Part shown: positions 15,417 to 23,123 of the stretch, one piece after another
Position numbering within the stretch: the stretch's first letter is position 1
How the letters are laid out: each line of letters starts with the position of its first letter
Source of the DNA: Geodermatophilaceae bacterium
Lineage (GTDB): Bacteria > Actinomycetota > Actinomycetes > Mycobacteriales > Geodermatophilaceae
Reading direction: 5' to 3'
Assembly (NCBI GenBank): GCA_013812145.1
Contig: JACCTY010000136.1
Location: 1 to 35,787, forward strand
DNA length: 35,787 nucleotides
The notes under the pieces: model-generated
The model's database searches: none
What the model saw: the letters and a program-made list of their open reading frames with translations, nothing else
Told to the model about the DNA's origin: nothing
Made by a program: the position numbers and the translations under genes

Positions 15417-17930
15417 GTGACTCCGCCCCCGCCGTCCACCGCGAGCCGTGGTCGCTCGGCGGCCGGCTCCGGGACGGGAACCTCAGCACGCTCGCCCGCC
15501 CGCCCGGCTGGCAGCCGCCCTGCCGGGTCCACCCGAAAGCCGGTCTCGCGCAAGCCAGCCGCTCGCAAACGTGCGCCTCGCCGTGGTCCCGGACCGCTTG
15601 TCGTGGTCGGGAGGGCGATCTGGCGGGCGCTGGCCGGACTGTGGTTGCTGGCCGCCAAGGGCGTCGGGTCGGCGGTGCGCACGATCGGCCGAGGGGCCGC
15701 CAGTGCCCGCGACATCGATCGGCAGCAGCGTCGGGACGGCCTGGGCTTGGCGCTGCTGGGGCTGGCCATCGTCGTGTCTGTAGCGGTGTGGATCGGCGGA
15801 GCCGGCCCCGTGGGTACGGCGGTCCGCGCCGTGTCGTTCTGGGCGATCGGCAACGCCGTATTTTTTGTGCCACTGATCCTTGTCCTCTGCGCGATCCGGC
15901 TGCTGCGCCATCCGGGAGACGAACAGACCCGAGGGCGCGTCGTGATCGGCTGGCTGTGCGTCGTCCTGCCGATCCTCGGTCTCGCCCACATCGCCCAGGG
16001 GTCGCCGACCACGGAGGCCGGGCGGAGTGACGCGGCCGGGGTGTTCGGCGCGGTCGCCGCCGGCCCTGTCGAGAGCGGCGTCGGCACGTACGTCGGCAGC
16101 GCGTTGCTGGTCCTGCTGGCCGCCTTCGGGTTGCTCGTCGTCACCGCTACGCCGGTGCACCAGGTGCCGCAGCGGCTGACCGACCTCGGCCGGCGGCTGC
16201 TCGGGCGCCCCGCCGCGGCCGAAACGCCAGGTGACCCGTCTGCCGATCCGATCCCTGATCCGAGTTCTGCGACCGAGCGCAGCCTCGGCACGCTGCGTCT
16301 GCGCCGGCCGTCTCGCCGCAGGCAAGGCAGTCTCGCCGAGACTGCCGAAGCAGCACCCGGCGAGGAACCGAGCGACATAGGCCAGGAACCCACCCCGGCG
16401 GCAGAGACCGCAGCGTCGAAGCTGATCACCAAGCCGGAGCAGCTGGCGCTGTCCGTGCCGGAGGGAAGCTACCGGCTGCCGCCGTCCAGTGTGCTGAAGC
16501 CGGGTACCCCGCACCGCGCCCGCAGCCGCGCCAACGACACGACGATCGAAGCGATCAGCAGCGTGCTGGAGCAGTTCGTCGTCGACGCAGCGGTCACCGG
16601 GTTCACCCGTGGCCCCACCGTCACCCGCTACGAGGTCGAACTCGGGCCGGCGGTCAAGGTGGAGAAGATCACGAACCTGACCCGCAACATCGCGTACGCC
16701 GTCGCCAACGACAACATCCGCATCCTGGCCCCGATCCCGGGCAAGTCGGCAGTCGGCATCGAAGTGCCGAACACCGATCGGGAGCGGGTCAGCCTCGGCG
16801 ACGTGCTGCGGTCCGCGGTGGCCACGAACGACCACCACCCGCTGCTGGTCGGTCTCGGGAAGGACATCGAGGGCGGCTACATCTGCGCGAATTTGGCCAA
16901 GATGCCGCATCTGTTGGTGGCCGGCGCCACCGGCGCCGGCAAGTCGGTGTGCATCAACTCGCTGCTCGCCTCGTTGCTGCTGCGGGCGACGCCGGAGCAG
17001 ATGCGGATGATCCTGATCGACCCGAAGATGGTCGAACTCACGCCGTACGAGGGGATTCCGCACCTCATCACTCCGATCATCACCGACCCCAAGAAGGCGG
17101 CCACCGCCCTGGTCTGGCTGGTCGAGGAGATGGAGCAGCGCTACGAGGACATGCGGGCCTCCGGCGTACGGCACATCGACGACTTCAACCGGAAGGTGAC
17201 CCGCGGGCAGATCACCGCGCCGCCGGGCAGCGAGCGCATCTATACGTCGTACCCCTACATCCTGTGCGTCGTGGACGAGCTGGCCGACCTGATGATGGTC
17301 GCCCCTCGCGATGTGGAGGACTGCATCGTGCGGATCACCCAAAAGGCGCGGGCCGCCGGCATCCACCTGGTGCTGGCGACGCAGCGGCCCAGCGTGGACG
17401 TCGTCACCGGGCTGATCAAGGCCAACGTGCCGAGCCGGCTGGCGTTCTCCACGTCCAGCCTCACCGACAGCCGGGTCATCCTGGACCAGCCGGGTGCGGA
17501 GAAGCTGATCGGGATGGGTGACGCGCTGTTCCTGCCGGTCGGGGCGGCCAAGCCGGTCCGGGTGCAGGGCGCCTTTGTCTCCGACGCCGAGATCGAGGCG
17601 ATCGTCGCGTTCTGCAAGGACCAGCAGGAGCCGGAGTACCGCGAGGGTGTACTTGACGCCGGCAAGGCGGCAAAGCGGGAGATCGACGAGGACATCGGCG
17701 GGGACCTCGAGGAGCTTTGCCAGGCCGCCGAACTCGTGATCACCACCCAGTTCGGGTCGACGTCGATGCTGCAGCGCAAACTCCGGGTCGGTTTCGCAAA
17801 GGCCGGCCGGCTGATGGACCTGATGGAGAGCCGCGGCATCGTGGGCCCGTCCGAGGGTTCCAAGGCCCGCGACGTGCTGGTCAATCCGGACGAGCTGGAC
17901 GCTGTCCTGCGGAGCCTGCGCGGCTCCTGA
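15417..17930 (+). CDS. ftsK: DNA translocase FtsK/SpoIIIE
   Basis: FtsK is the septal DNA pump that clears chromosome termini during division or sporulation. The 837-residue product has a basic, Pro/Ser-rich N-terminus, four predicted membrane helices (about 109-128, 140-162, 175-194 and 222-243) and a linker. The motor domain has Walker A GATGAGKS (residues 503-510) and Walker B in YILCVVDELADLM (about 613-625). It ends with a C-terminal winged-helix gamma domain (AAELVITTQFGSTSMLQRKL, then RLMDLMESRGIVGPSEG). GTG at 15417 is preceded by a TAGCGT -10 six bases away, which suggests a leaderless mRNA. Only 37 bases separate it from rimO. Confidence 0.95.
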   Translation: MTPPPPSTASRGRSAAGSGTGTSARSPARPAGSRPAGSTRKPVSRKPAARKRAPRRGPGPLVVVGRAIWRALAGLWLLAAKGVGSAVRTIGRGAASARDIDRQQRRDGLGLALLGLAIVVSVAVWIGGAGPVGTAVRAVSFWAIGNAVFFVPLILVLCAIRLLRHPGDEQTRGRVVIGWLCVVLPILGLAHIAQGSPTTEAGRSDAAGVFGAVAAGPVESGVGTYVGSALLVLLAAFGLLVVTATPVHQVPQRLTDLGRRLLGRPAAAETPGDPSADPIPDPSSATERSLGTLRLRRPSRRRQGSLAETAEAAPGEEPSDIGQEPTPAAETAASKLITKPEQLALSVPEGSYRLPPSSVLKPGTPHRARSRANDTTIEAISSVLEQFVVDAAVTGFTRGPTVTRYEVELGPAVKVEKITNLTRNIAYAVANDNIRILAPIPGKSAVGIEVPNTDRERVSLGDVLRSAVATNDHHPLLVGLGKDIEGGYICANLAKMPHLLVAGATGAGKSVCINSLLASLLLRATPEQMRMILIDPKMVELTPYEGIPHLITPIITDPKKAATALVWLVEEMEQRYEDMRASGVRHIDDFNRKVTRGQITAPPGSERIYTSYPYILCVVDELADLMMVAPRDVEDCIVRITQKARAAGIHLVLATQRPSVDVVTGLIKANVPSRLAFSTSSLTDSRVILDQPGAEKLIGMGDALFLPVGAAKPVRVQGAFVSDAEIEAIVAFCKDQQEPEYREGVLDAGKAAKREIDEDIGGDLEELCQAAELVITTQFGSTSMLQRKLRVGFAKAGRLMDLMESRGIVGPSEGSKARDVLVNPDELDAVLRSLRGS

Positions 17931-17958
17931 CCCGGCGGTCGCGGGCCCGCCACGCCGC

Positions 17959-17964
17959 TAGTCT
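17959..17964 (+). promoter_or_regulatory. -10 element of a possible leaderless rimO promoter
   Basis: TAGTCT ends 6 bases before GTG 17971 and 3 bases before GTG 17968. The spacing favours initiation at 17971 on a leaderless message, so rimO-pgsA may be transcribed separately from ftsK. Confidence 0.45.
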
Positions 17965-17967
17965 GCT

Positions 17968-19395
17968 GTGGTGTCACCCCCCGGCCCTGCGCGCTCTGCT
18001 TCTGCCCGCAGAGTCGCGCTGGTCACCCTCGGCTGCGCGCGCAACGACGTGGACTCCGAGGAGCTGGCCGGGAGACTGACCGCGGACGGGTGGACCCTCG
18101 TTGCCGGCGGCGAACCGGCCGATGCCGTGGTGGTCAACACCTGCGGTTTCGTCGAGAGCGCGAAGAAGGACTCGATCGACACCGTGCTGGCAGCGGCGGA
18201 CTCCGCGGCGAAAGTCGTCGCCGTGGGCTGCCTGGCGGAGCGGTACGGCGCTGACCTCGCCGCGTCGCTGCCCGAAGCGGACGCCGTCCTCGGCTTCGAC
18301 CACTACCCGCAGCTCGGTGCCCGGCTCGACGACGTCGTGGCCGGCCGGCCGGTGCCCTCGCACGTACCGGCGGATCGCCGGCTGCTGCTGCCGCTGACGC
18401 CGGCCGAGCGGTCCGCGTCCGCGCGACCCGTACCCGGCCACGGCGTGAGCGACTTGCCCGACGGTGTCGCACCGCCGTCCGGCCCGCGGGTCCTCCGTCG
18501 CCGCCTCGACGGCGGACCGATGGCGCCGCTCAAGCTGGCCAGCGGCTGCGACCGCAGGTGCGCGTTCTGCGCCATCCCGTCGTTCCGGGGGGCGTTCGTC
18601 TCCCGCCCCCCGGCCGAGGTGCTGGCCGAGGCGAGGTGGCTGGCCGGCCACGGCGTTCGCGAGCTGGTCCTCGTCAGCGAGAACTCCACGTCCTACGGGA
18701 AGGACCTCGGGGATCTGCGGCTGCTGGAGACGCTGCTGCCCGAACTCGCCGCGGTCGACGGCGTCGACAGGGTGCGGGTGGCCTACCTTCAGCCGGCGGA
18801 GCTGCGGCCGGACCTGATCCGGGTGATCGCCCAGACGCCGGGAGTGGCGCCGTACTTCGACCTGTCGTTCCAGCACGCCAGCGAGCCGCTGCTGCGCCGG
18901 ATGCGGAGGTTCGGCTCACGCGAGCGCTTCGTCGCGCTCCTGGAGCAGGTGCGGGTGCTGTGTCCCGAGGCGGGCGCGCGCTCGAACGTCATCGTCGGCT
19001 TTCCCGGCGAGACCGAGCAGGACGTGCAGGAGCTCGAGCGCTTCCTGGTCGAGGCACGGCTGGACGCGGTCGGGGTCTTCGGCTACTCCGACGAGGACGG
19101 TACCGAGGCGGCGTCCTACGACGGCAAGCTCGACCACGACACCATCTGCGAACGGGTCGAGCGGGTCAGCGCTCTGGCCGAGGAGCTGACCACCCAGCGC
19201 GCCGAAGAGCGGATCGGCGCCACGATCGCCGTACTGGTGGAAACGACCGACGGGGAGGGGCGGGCCGCGCACCAGGCGCCGGAGGTGGACGGTACGACGG
19301 CGCTGAGCGGACTTCGGGAACTGCGGGTGGGGGACCTGGTGCCGGCCCGAGTCGTGGACAGCACCGGCGTGGACCTGGTGGCGGTGGCCCTATGA
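17968..19395 (+). CDS. rimO: Ribosomal protein S12 methylthiotransferase RimO
   Basis: RimO is a radical-SAM enzyme that methylthiolates an aspartate of ribosomal protein S12, using two Fe-S clusters. The 475-residue protein has the UPF0004 cluster cysteines Cys23 (LGCARND), Cys59 (NTCGF) and Cys88 (VGCLAERYG). The radical-SAM CxxxCxxC is Cys194, Cys198 and Cys201 ([10 protein letters not shown]), and a C-terminal TRAM-like domain ends VDLVAVAL. A linker at 125-185 is longer and more Pro/Arg-rich than in E. coli RimO. Two adjacent GTG codons (17968, 17971) can start it; the second fits the leaderless promoter. Its stop overlaps the pgsA ATG (ATGA), indicating coupling. Confidence 0.95.
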   Translation: MVSPPGPARSASARRVALVTLGCARNDVDSEELAGRLTADGWTLVAGGEPADAVVVNTCGFVESAKKDSIDTVLAAADSAAKVVAVGCLAERYGADLAASLPEADAVLGFDHYPQLGARLDDVVAGRPVPSHVPADRRLLLPLTPAERSASARPVPGHGVSDLPDGVAPPSGPRVLRRRLDGGPMAPLKLASGCDRRCAFCAIPSFRGAFVSRPPAEVLAEARWLAGHGVRELVLVSENSTSYGKDLGDLRLLETLLPELAAVDGVDRVRVAYLQPAELRPDLIRVIAQTPGVAPYFDLSFQHASEPLLRRMRRFGSRERFVALLEQVRVLCPEAGARSNVIVGFPGETEQDVQELERFLVEARLDAVGVFGYSDEDGTEAASYDGKLDHDTICERVERVSALAEELTTQRAEERIGATIAVLVETTDGEGRAAHQAPEVDGTTALSGLRELRVGDLVPARVVDSTGVDLVAVAL

Positions 19396-20036
19396 GTGCG
19401 CTCGTACCGGATCCGGCTGCCAGCCCGCCGCAGACCGTCAAGATCCTCAACGCCGCCAACGCGTTGACGATGCTGCGGATGGCACTCGTCCCGCTGTTCG
19501 CGGTGACCCTGCTGCACGCCGACGGCAACGACGCCGCAACGCGGATCCTGGCCTGGGCGATCTTCGCGGTCGCCGTCGTCACCGATCATTTTGACGGCGA
19601 GATCGCCCGCAAGCACGGCCTCATCACGAACTTCGGGAAACTCGCCGACCCGATTGCGGACAAAGCTCTCACCGGTGCGGCGTTGGTCGGGCTCTCGGTG
19701 TTGGGCGAGCTGCCCTGGTGGGTGACGGTGGTGATCCTCAGCCGTGAACTCGGCGTCACCCTGCTCCGGTTCTGGGTGATCCGGCACGGCGTGATCCCGG
19801 CCAGCCGCGGTGGCAAGCTCAAGACCCTCGTCCAGGCTGTCGCGATCGGGCTGTACATCCTGCCGCTGAGCGGGTTCCTCGGCACCGTTCGCTGGTGGGT
19901 GATGGCTGTTGCGGTCCTCCTCACGGTCGTGACCGGGTTGGACTATGTGGCTCGTGCGGTGACGCTTCGGCAGACCAGCGACCGGGCGCGTCGCAAGCGG
20001 CTCGCGCGATCGGCCCAGCACAAGCCCCGCTCTTGA
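19392..20036 (+). CDS. pgsA: CDP-diacylglycerol-glycerol-3-phosphate 3-phosphatidyltransferase
   Basis: PgsA makes phosphatidylglycerol phosphate in the membrane. The 214-residue protein carries the full CDP-alcohol phosphotransferase motif: Asp65, Asp68-Gly69, Ala72-Arg73, Gly82, Asp86 and Asp90 ([12 protein letters not shown], then [12 protein letters not shown]). These aspartates bind two metal ions. Several hydrophobic helices follow and the C-terminus is strongly basic ([14 protein letters not shown]). ATG at 19392 overlaps the rimO stop. In most actinobacteria cinA separates pgsA from clgR; here only 140 bases do, with no cinA remnant. A paralogue using a different acceptor (inositol phosphate, for example) is less likely given the context. 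Confidence 0.92.
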   Translation: MSALVPDPAASPPQTVKILNAANALTMLRMALVPLFAVTLLHADGNDAATRILAWAIFAVAVVTDHFDGEIARKHGLITNFGKLADPIADKALTGAALVGLSVLGELPWWVTVVILSRELGVTLLRFWVIRHGVIPASRGGKLKTLVQAVAIGLYILPLSGFLGTVRWWVMAVAVLLTVVTGLDYVARAVTLRQTSDRARRKRLARSAQHKPRS

Positions 20037-20085
20037 CCGGGTTTGTCGGAATCCCACGTCCCTGCCGGATGTTTTCCACTCGGTG

Positions 20086-20102
20086 TTACGCCGTCGGCGG
20101 AC
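20086..20102 (+). promoter_or_regulatory. Candidate ClgR operator (CGC-N5-GCG)
   Basis: CGC (20089-20091), five bases and GCG (20097-20099), flanked by TTA and GAC, resembles the ClgR box core described in actinobacteria. It lies about 40 bases upstream of the clgR -10 element, where an autoregulator could act. In GC-rich DNA such short cores arise by chance, so confidence is low. Confidence 0.35.
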
Positions 20103-20123
20103 AGCTCCCCACAGGAGGGTCGG

Positions 20124-20146
20124 GTGTCGGCGGGCCGGGGTAGCGT
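20124..20146 (+). promoter_or_regulatory. Weak RecA-NDp/PafBC-like promoter of clgR
   Basis: GTGTCGGCG (20124-20132), exactly 8 bases and TAGCGT (20141-20146). Seven of nine upstream bases match TTGTCRGTG and the -10 is identical to that of recA. The clgR ATG is 30 bases downstream, with its own Shine-Dalgarno. Confidence 0.45.
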
Positions 20147-20176
20147 GTCACCAAGAAGAACGGAAGGGGGCAGGGC

Positions 20177-20479
20177 ATGCCACTGTTGCGTCAGGTACTC
20201 GGCGAGACCCTGCGCTCACGCCGGCTCGGCCAGGAGCGCACCCTGCGTGAGGTGTCGGGGCAGGCCCGGGTGAGCCTCGGCTACCTGTCCGAGGTCGAGC
20301 GCGGCCAGAAAGAGGCCTCGTCGGAATTGCTCGCGTCGATCTGCGACGCCCTCGGCGTGGAGCTGGCCGAGATCCTCGACGAGGTCAGCCTCATGTTGCG
20401 CCTGGGCGACCTGACCCAGGTTGCCGACGCCGGACCCGTGCGCCAGTCAGGCCCCGTCCTCTCCGCCGCTGCCGCTTAG
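20177..20479 (+). CDS. clgR: ClgR-type XRE-family transcriptional activator
   Basis: The 100-residue protein is almost entirely one helix-turn-helix domain with the highly conserved ClgR core: [19 protein letters not shown] then [20 protein letters not shown]. In Streptomyces, Corynebacterium and Mycobacterium, ClgR activates clp protease genes, and in M. tuberculosis it heads a clgR-pspA-pspM operon that responds to envelope and redox stress. ATG at 20177 has GGAAGGGGG (20161-20169). The C-terminal tail is Ala-rich (VLSAAAA), reminiscent of the AA-type tails that make ClgR a Clp substrate in other actinobacteria; that point is inference. pspA begins 110 bases downstream. Confidence 0.9.
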   Translation: MPLLRQVLGETLRSRRLGQERTLREVSGQARVSLGYLSEVERGQKEASSELLASICDALGVELAEILDEVSLMLRLGDLTQVADAGPVRQSGPVLSAAAA

Positions 20480-20589
20480 CGCCGTCGAGCCAGACCCCGG
20501 GGACCGGGCGGTCGCCAGGGTCCTGCCGGACCTGAGACGATGGGCGGGAGACCGGCGCCGACAGCGCCGCCGATGAGGAGGACTCCGGC

Positions 20590-21453
20590 ATGGCCAACGC
20601 ATTCGTCAAGTTCTGGAAGTACATGATGGCTTCCTTCTCCAACCAGATCGACGAGCGGGCCGACCCCAAGGTCCAGATCCAGCAGGCGATCGAGGATGCC
20701 CAGCGCCAGCACCAGGCGCTGTCGCAGCAGGCCGCGCAGGTGATCGGCAACCAGCGGCAGCTGGAGATGAAGCTCAACCGCCAGCTCGGCGACGTCGAGA
20801 AGCTGCAGGCCTCGACCCGGCAGGCGTTGACCCTTGCCGACCAGGCCCGGGCCAGCGGAGACGAGACCAAGGCTCAGGAGTACGAGCGGGCCGCGGAGTC
20901 CTTCGCCACTCAGCTGGTCGCCGCCGAGCAGGGCATGGAAGACATGAAGACCATGCATGACCAGGCGCTGCAAGCAGCCGGCCAGGCCAAAAAGGCAGTC
21001 GAGCAGAACGCGATGATGCTGCAGCAGCGCCTCGCCGAGCGGACCAAGCTGCTCAGCCAGCTGGAGCAGGCCAAGATGCAGGAGCAGGTCTCCTCCTCGC
21101 TGCGGCAGATCAGCAACATGGCCGCTCCCGGCAACACCCCTTCGCTGGAGGAGGTCCGGGAGAAGATCGAACGCCGCTACGCCAACGCGTTGGGCTCGGC
21201 CGAGCTGGTCGAGAACTCCGTCGAGGGCCGGATGATGGAGGTCCAGCGCTCGACCCTCGATGTGGCCGGCCGGACCCGGATGGACGAGATCCGAGCCAGC
21301 ATGGCCGGCGGCACGGGCAGCTCCGGCCCCAGTGCGCTCGGTACGTCGTCCACGCCCGCCCTCGACAAGGCCGCGCCCTCGGTGAACCCCACCTCGACGT
21401 CGCAACCGACCGGTCAGCCCGCGACCGCGCCCACCGATGCCGAACGCGCCTGA
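20590..21453 (+). CDS. pspA: Phage shock protein A (PspA/IM30 family)
   Basis: This is a 287-residue ESCRT-III-like coiled-coil protein that binds stressed inner membrane and limits proton leakage. An amphipathic N-terminal helix ([18 protein letters not shown]) is followed by long heptad-rich helices through about residue 220 (for example [20 protein letters not shown]). The last 60 residues are a disordered Ser/Thr/Pro tail, longer than in enterobacterial PspA. ATG at 20590 is preceded by GAGGAGGA. Gene order clgR-pspA-pspM matches the mycobacterial envelope-stress system, where ClgR induces PspA and PspA in turn restrains ClgR. It overlaps pspM by 17 bases. Confidence 0.94.
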   Translation: MANAFVKFWKYMMASFSNQIDERADPKVQIQQAIEDAQRQHQALSQQAAQVIGNQRQLEMKLNRQLGDVEKLQASTRQALTLADQARASGDETKAQEYERAAESFATQLVAAEQGMEDMKTMHDQALQAAGQAKKAVEQNAMMLQQRLAERTKLLSQLEQAKMQEQVSSSLRQISNMAAPGNTPSLEEVREKIERRYANALGSAELVENSVEGRMMEVQRSTLDVAGRTRMDEIRASMAGGTGSSGPSALGTSSTPALDKAAPSVNPTSTSQPTGQPATAPTDAERA

Positions 21454-22162
21454 CCGATCGGGTTGGGTCAGCCGCGGGCTACGGATTTTCGACCCGGCCG
21501 CCCGGGCCGCCCGCAAGCGCCGCCGCGCGCGGAGATCCCTCGGCTACCGCGCGCTGGCGACGTTCGGCTTGGCGTACCTCGCCAGCACCGTCGGCGTCGA
21601 GACGACCGTCGAGTTCGGAGAGCTGTTCTGGGGTACGGCGAGCATTGTGGCCGCTGCTGGCACCGTCGGAGCTGCTGGACGCGTGTGGCGGATCGAACGC
21701 GCACCCCGGCCCGTGCACCTGACGCCGGCGCCCGCACTCCCACCGGAGTCCTCCGCCGCCCGCACCCCGCTCAGCCGGCTCACTGCGCGGGAGAACGCCC
21801 TTGGAGAGCTGCTGACGGTGCTCGGGCCGGTGGCCGGGGACACCTGGGCGGAGGCCTCGGCGGCGGCGCAGGCACTGCGGCGGCTCGGCGACCAGATGGT
21901 CGTACTGGAGGCCGCGCGCGCCGGCGTACCGATCGAGGCTCGTCCGGGGCTGGACTCGGCGCTGTCCGCGCTCCGGTTGCGGCTGGAGGAGGGCGTCTCG
22001 GCGTACGACCGGATGGTCTGCGCGGCTACCGACGCGGTGGCTGCTGCCGCGGGCGGCCATGGCGACGACGTCGGGTCGGTGCGCCGGCTGGCCGACGCCG
22101 CCGACAACCTGACCGGCCTGGCCCGCGGCCTGCGCGAGGTGGCCGTCCTGCCCCGTCAGTGA
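21437..22162 (+). CDS. pspM: PspM-like membrane partner of the ClgR-PspA system
   Basis: The 241-residue protein starts with a basic cytoplasmic segment ([16 protein letters not shown]) and has two hydrophobic helices near residues 37-52 ([17 protein letters not shown]) and 62-82 ([20 protein letters not shown]). A long helical C-terminal domain contains [16 protein letters not shown], the segment typical of actinobacterial PspM (Rv2743c) proteins. PspM is the integral membrane component that anchors PspA at the envelope. Start ATG 21437 lies within the end of pspA, so translation is coupled. No pspN-like (Rv2742c) gene follows; a hairpin region and convergent nei2 come next. Confidence 0.82.
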   Translation: MPNAPDRSGWVSRGLRIFDPAARAARKRRRARRSLGYRALATFGLAYLASTVGVETTVEFGELFWGTASIVAAAGTVGAAGRVWRIERAPRPVHLTPAPALPPESSAARTPLSRLTARENALGELLTVLGPVAGDTWAEASAAAQALRRLGDQMVVLEAARAGVPIEARPGLDSALSALRLRLEEGVSAYDRMVCAATDAVAAAAGGHGDDVGSVRRLADAADNLTGLARGLREVAVLPRQ

Positions 22163-22168
22163 TTGGTG

Positions 22169-22225
22169 AAATCGCATCATTGGAGGCGATTTCGGTCGCT
22201 GGCTCACCCGAATCACCTCCAATGA
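22169..22225. terminator. Overlapping hairpins between convergent pspM and nei2
   Basis: GAAATCGC (22169-22176) pairs perfectly with GCGATTTC (22186-22193). The segment TCATTGGAGGCGATT (22178-22192) can instead pair with AATCACCTCCAATGA (22211-22225), with one mismatch. The two structures share bases and exclude each other. Position between convergent genes favours a terminator role; the AT content is higher than the surroundings. Confidence 0.5.
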
Positions 22226-22274
22226 CGTCGATCCTGCGAATCGAGAAACGCTTCGACGGGCTGACCCGGACGGG

Positions 22275-23087
22275 CTAGGAGACGCGTGGCTCGGCGTTCT
22301 CGACCGCCGGTTGGCAGCTCGGACACCAGTACGCCGGTCGCTGGTACGGCGCGGCGCCCTGGTCGGCGCCGGCGACTGGAGTGCCGCAGCGCAGACACGG
22401 CTGGCCGGCCCGCAGGTACACCCAGTAGTTCTCGCCGCGGCGATTGCTTCCCGTTGTCGACTGCTCGGGCGCGTTCTTGTTCTGGTGCAGCACCCGGTGC
22501 GCCAGGTCGACGAGCGCAGGCAGGTCTGCGACCGCCCCGCTCGGCGTCCACGGGTGCACGCCCCGCAGGAACAGCAGCTCTGCCTTGTACATGTTCCCGA
22601 TCCCGGCCAGCGTGCGCTGGTCGAGCAGCGCCTGCCCGATCTCGCGGTCGGGTTCGGCGAGCAGCCGGCGTACCGCTTCCGGTGCGTCCCAATCGGGACC
22701 GAGAAGATCCGGTCCGAGGTGACCAACGAGTTCACCTTCCCGCTCGGTCGGCACCAGCGTGAGGTCGTGCACGCGGTAGCCGACGCACTCCCATTCGGTG
22801 TTGCCGAGAACCGCACGGGCGGCGTACGCCGGACCGCCGGTCCAGCGCCGGCCGGTGCGCACGATCCGCCAGCTGCCGTCCATCCGCAGGTGGGAGCGCA
22901 ACGTCAGTCCACTGTCCAGCCGGGTGAGTAGGTGCTTGCCCCGTGACACCACTGTGGTCACGGCCATCCCGGCCAGCTCGGTCGTTGCGAGCTGAGGGAC
23001 GCGGAGTTCGGCTCGTGTCAGCGTCCGCCCGGCCAGCGCAGTGTCGAGGCGGCGCGCGGTGAGCCAGACGGTGTCTCCCTCGGGCAT
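22275..23087 (-). CDS. nei2: Fpg/Nei-family DNA glycosylase (Nei2, endonuclease VIII type)
   Basis: The 270-residue enzyme removes oxidised bases and nicks the strand. It shows the catalytic Pro2-Glu3 (MPEGDTVW), Lys51 (SRGKHLL), the helix-two-turn-helix (LAGIGNMYKAELLF, about 160-173) and a C-terminal zinc finger with Cys231, Cys234, Cys255 and Cys258 (CLRCG, then YWCPSC). The MPEGDTVW start is typical of the Nei side of the family rather than Fpg (MPELPEV). ATG at 23087 begins 36 bases after the lhr stop, so lhr-nei2 is probably one transcript; this pairing is recurrent in actinobacteria. The damage-type promoter before lhr would then also drive nei2. Confidence 0.93.
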   Translation of the reverse strand: MPEGDTVWLTARRLDTALAGRTLTRAELRVPQLATTELAGMAVTTVVSRGKHLLTRLDSGLTLRSHLRMDGSWRIVRTGRRWTGGPAYAARAVLGNTEWECVGYRVHDLTLVPTEREGELVGHLGPDLLGPDWDAPEAVRRLLAEPDREIGQALLDQRTLAGIGNMYKAELLFLRGVHPWTPSGAVADLPALVDLAHRVLHQNKNAPEQSTTGSNRRGENYWVYLRAGQPCLRCGTPVAGADQGAAPYQRPAYWCPSCQPAVENAEPRVS

Positions 23088-23123
23088 GCAGTCATCCTGC
23101 CCGCTCCGTTGCCTGCCCCGGCT

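Noticed and set aside
15483-17366. 627-codon minus-strand frame opposite ftsK
   Set aside because: Low-complexity Arg/Asp/His composition and an FtsK gene with all motifs on the other strand show it is a shadow frame.
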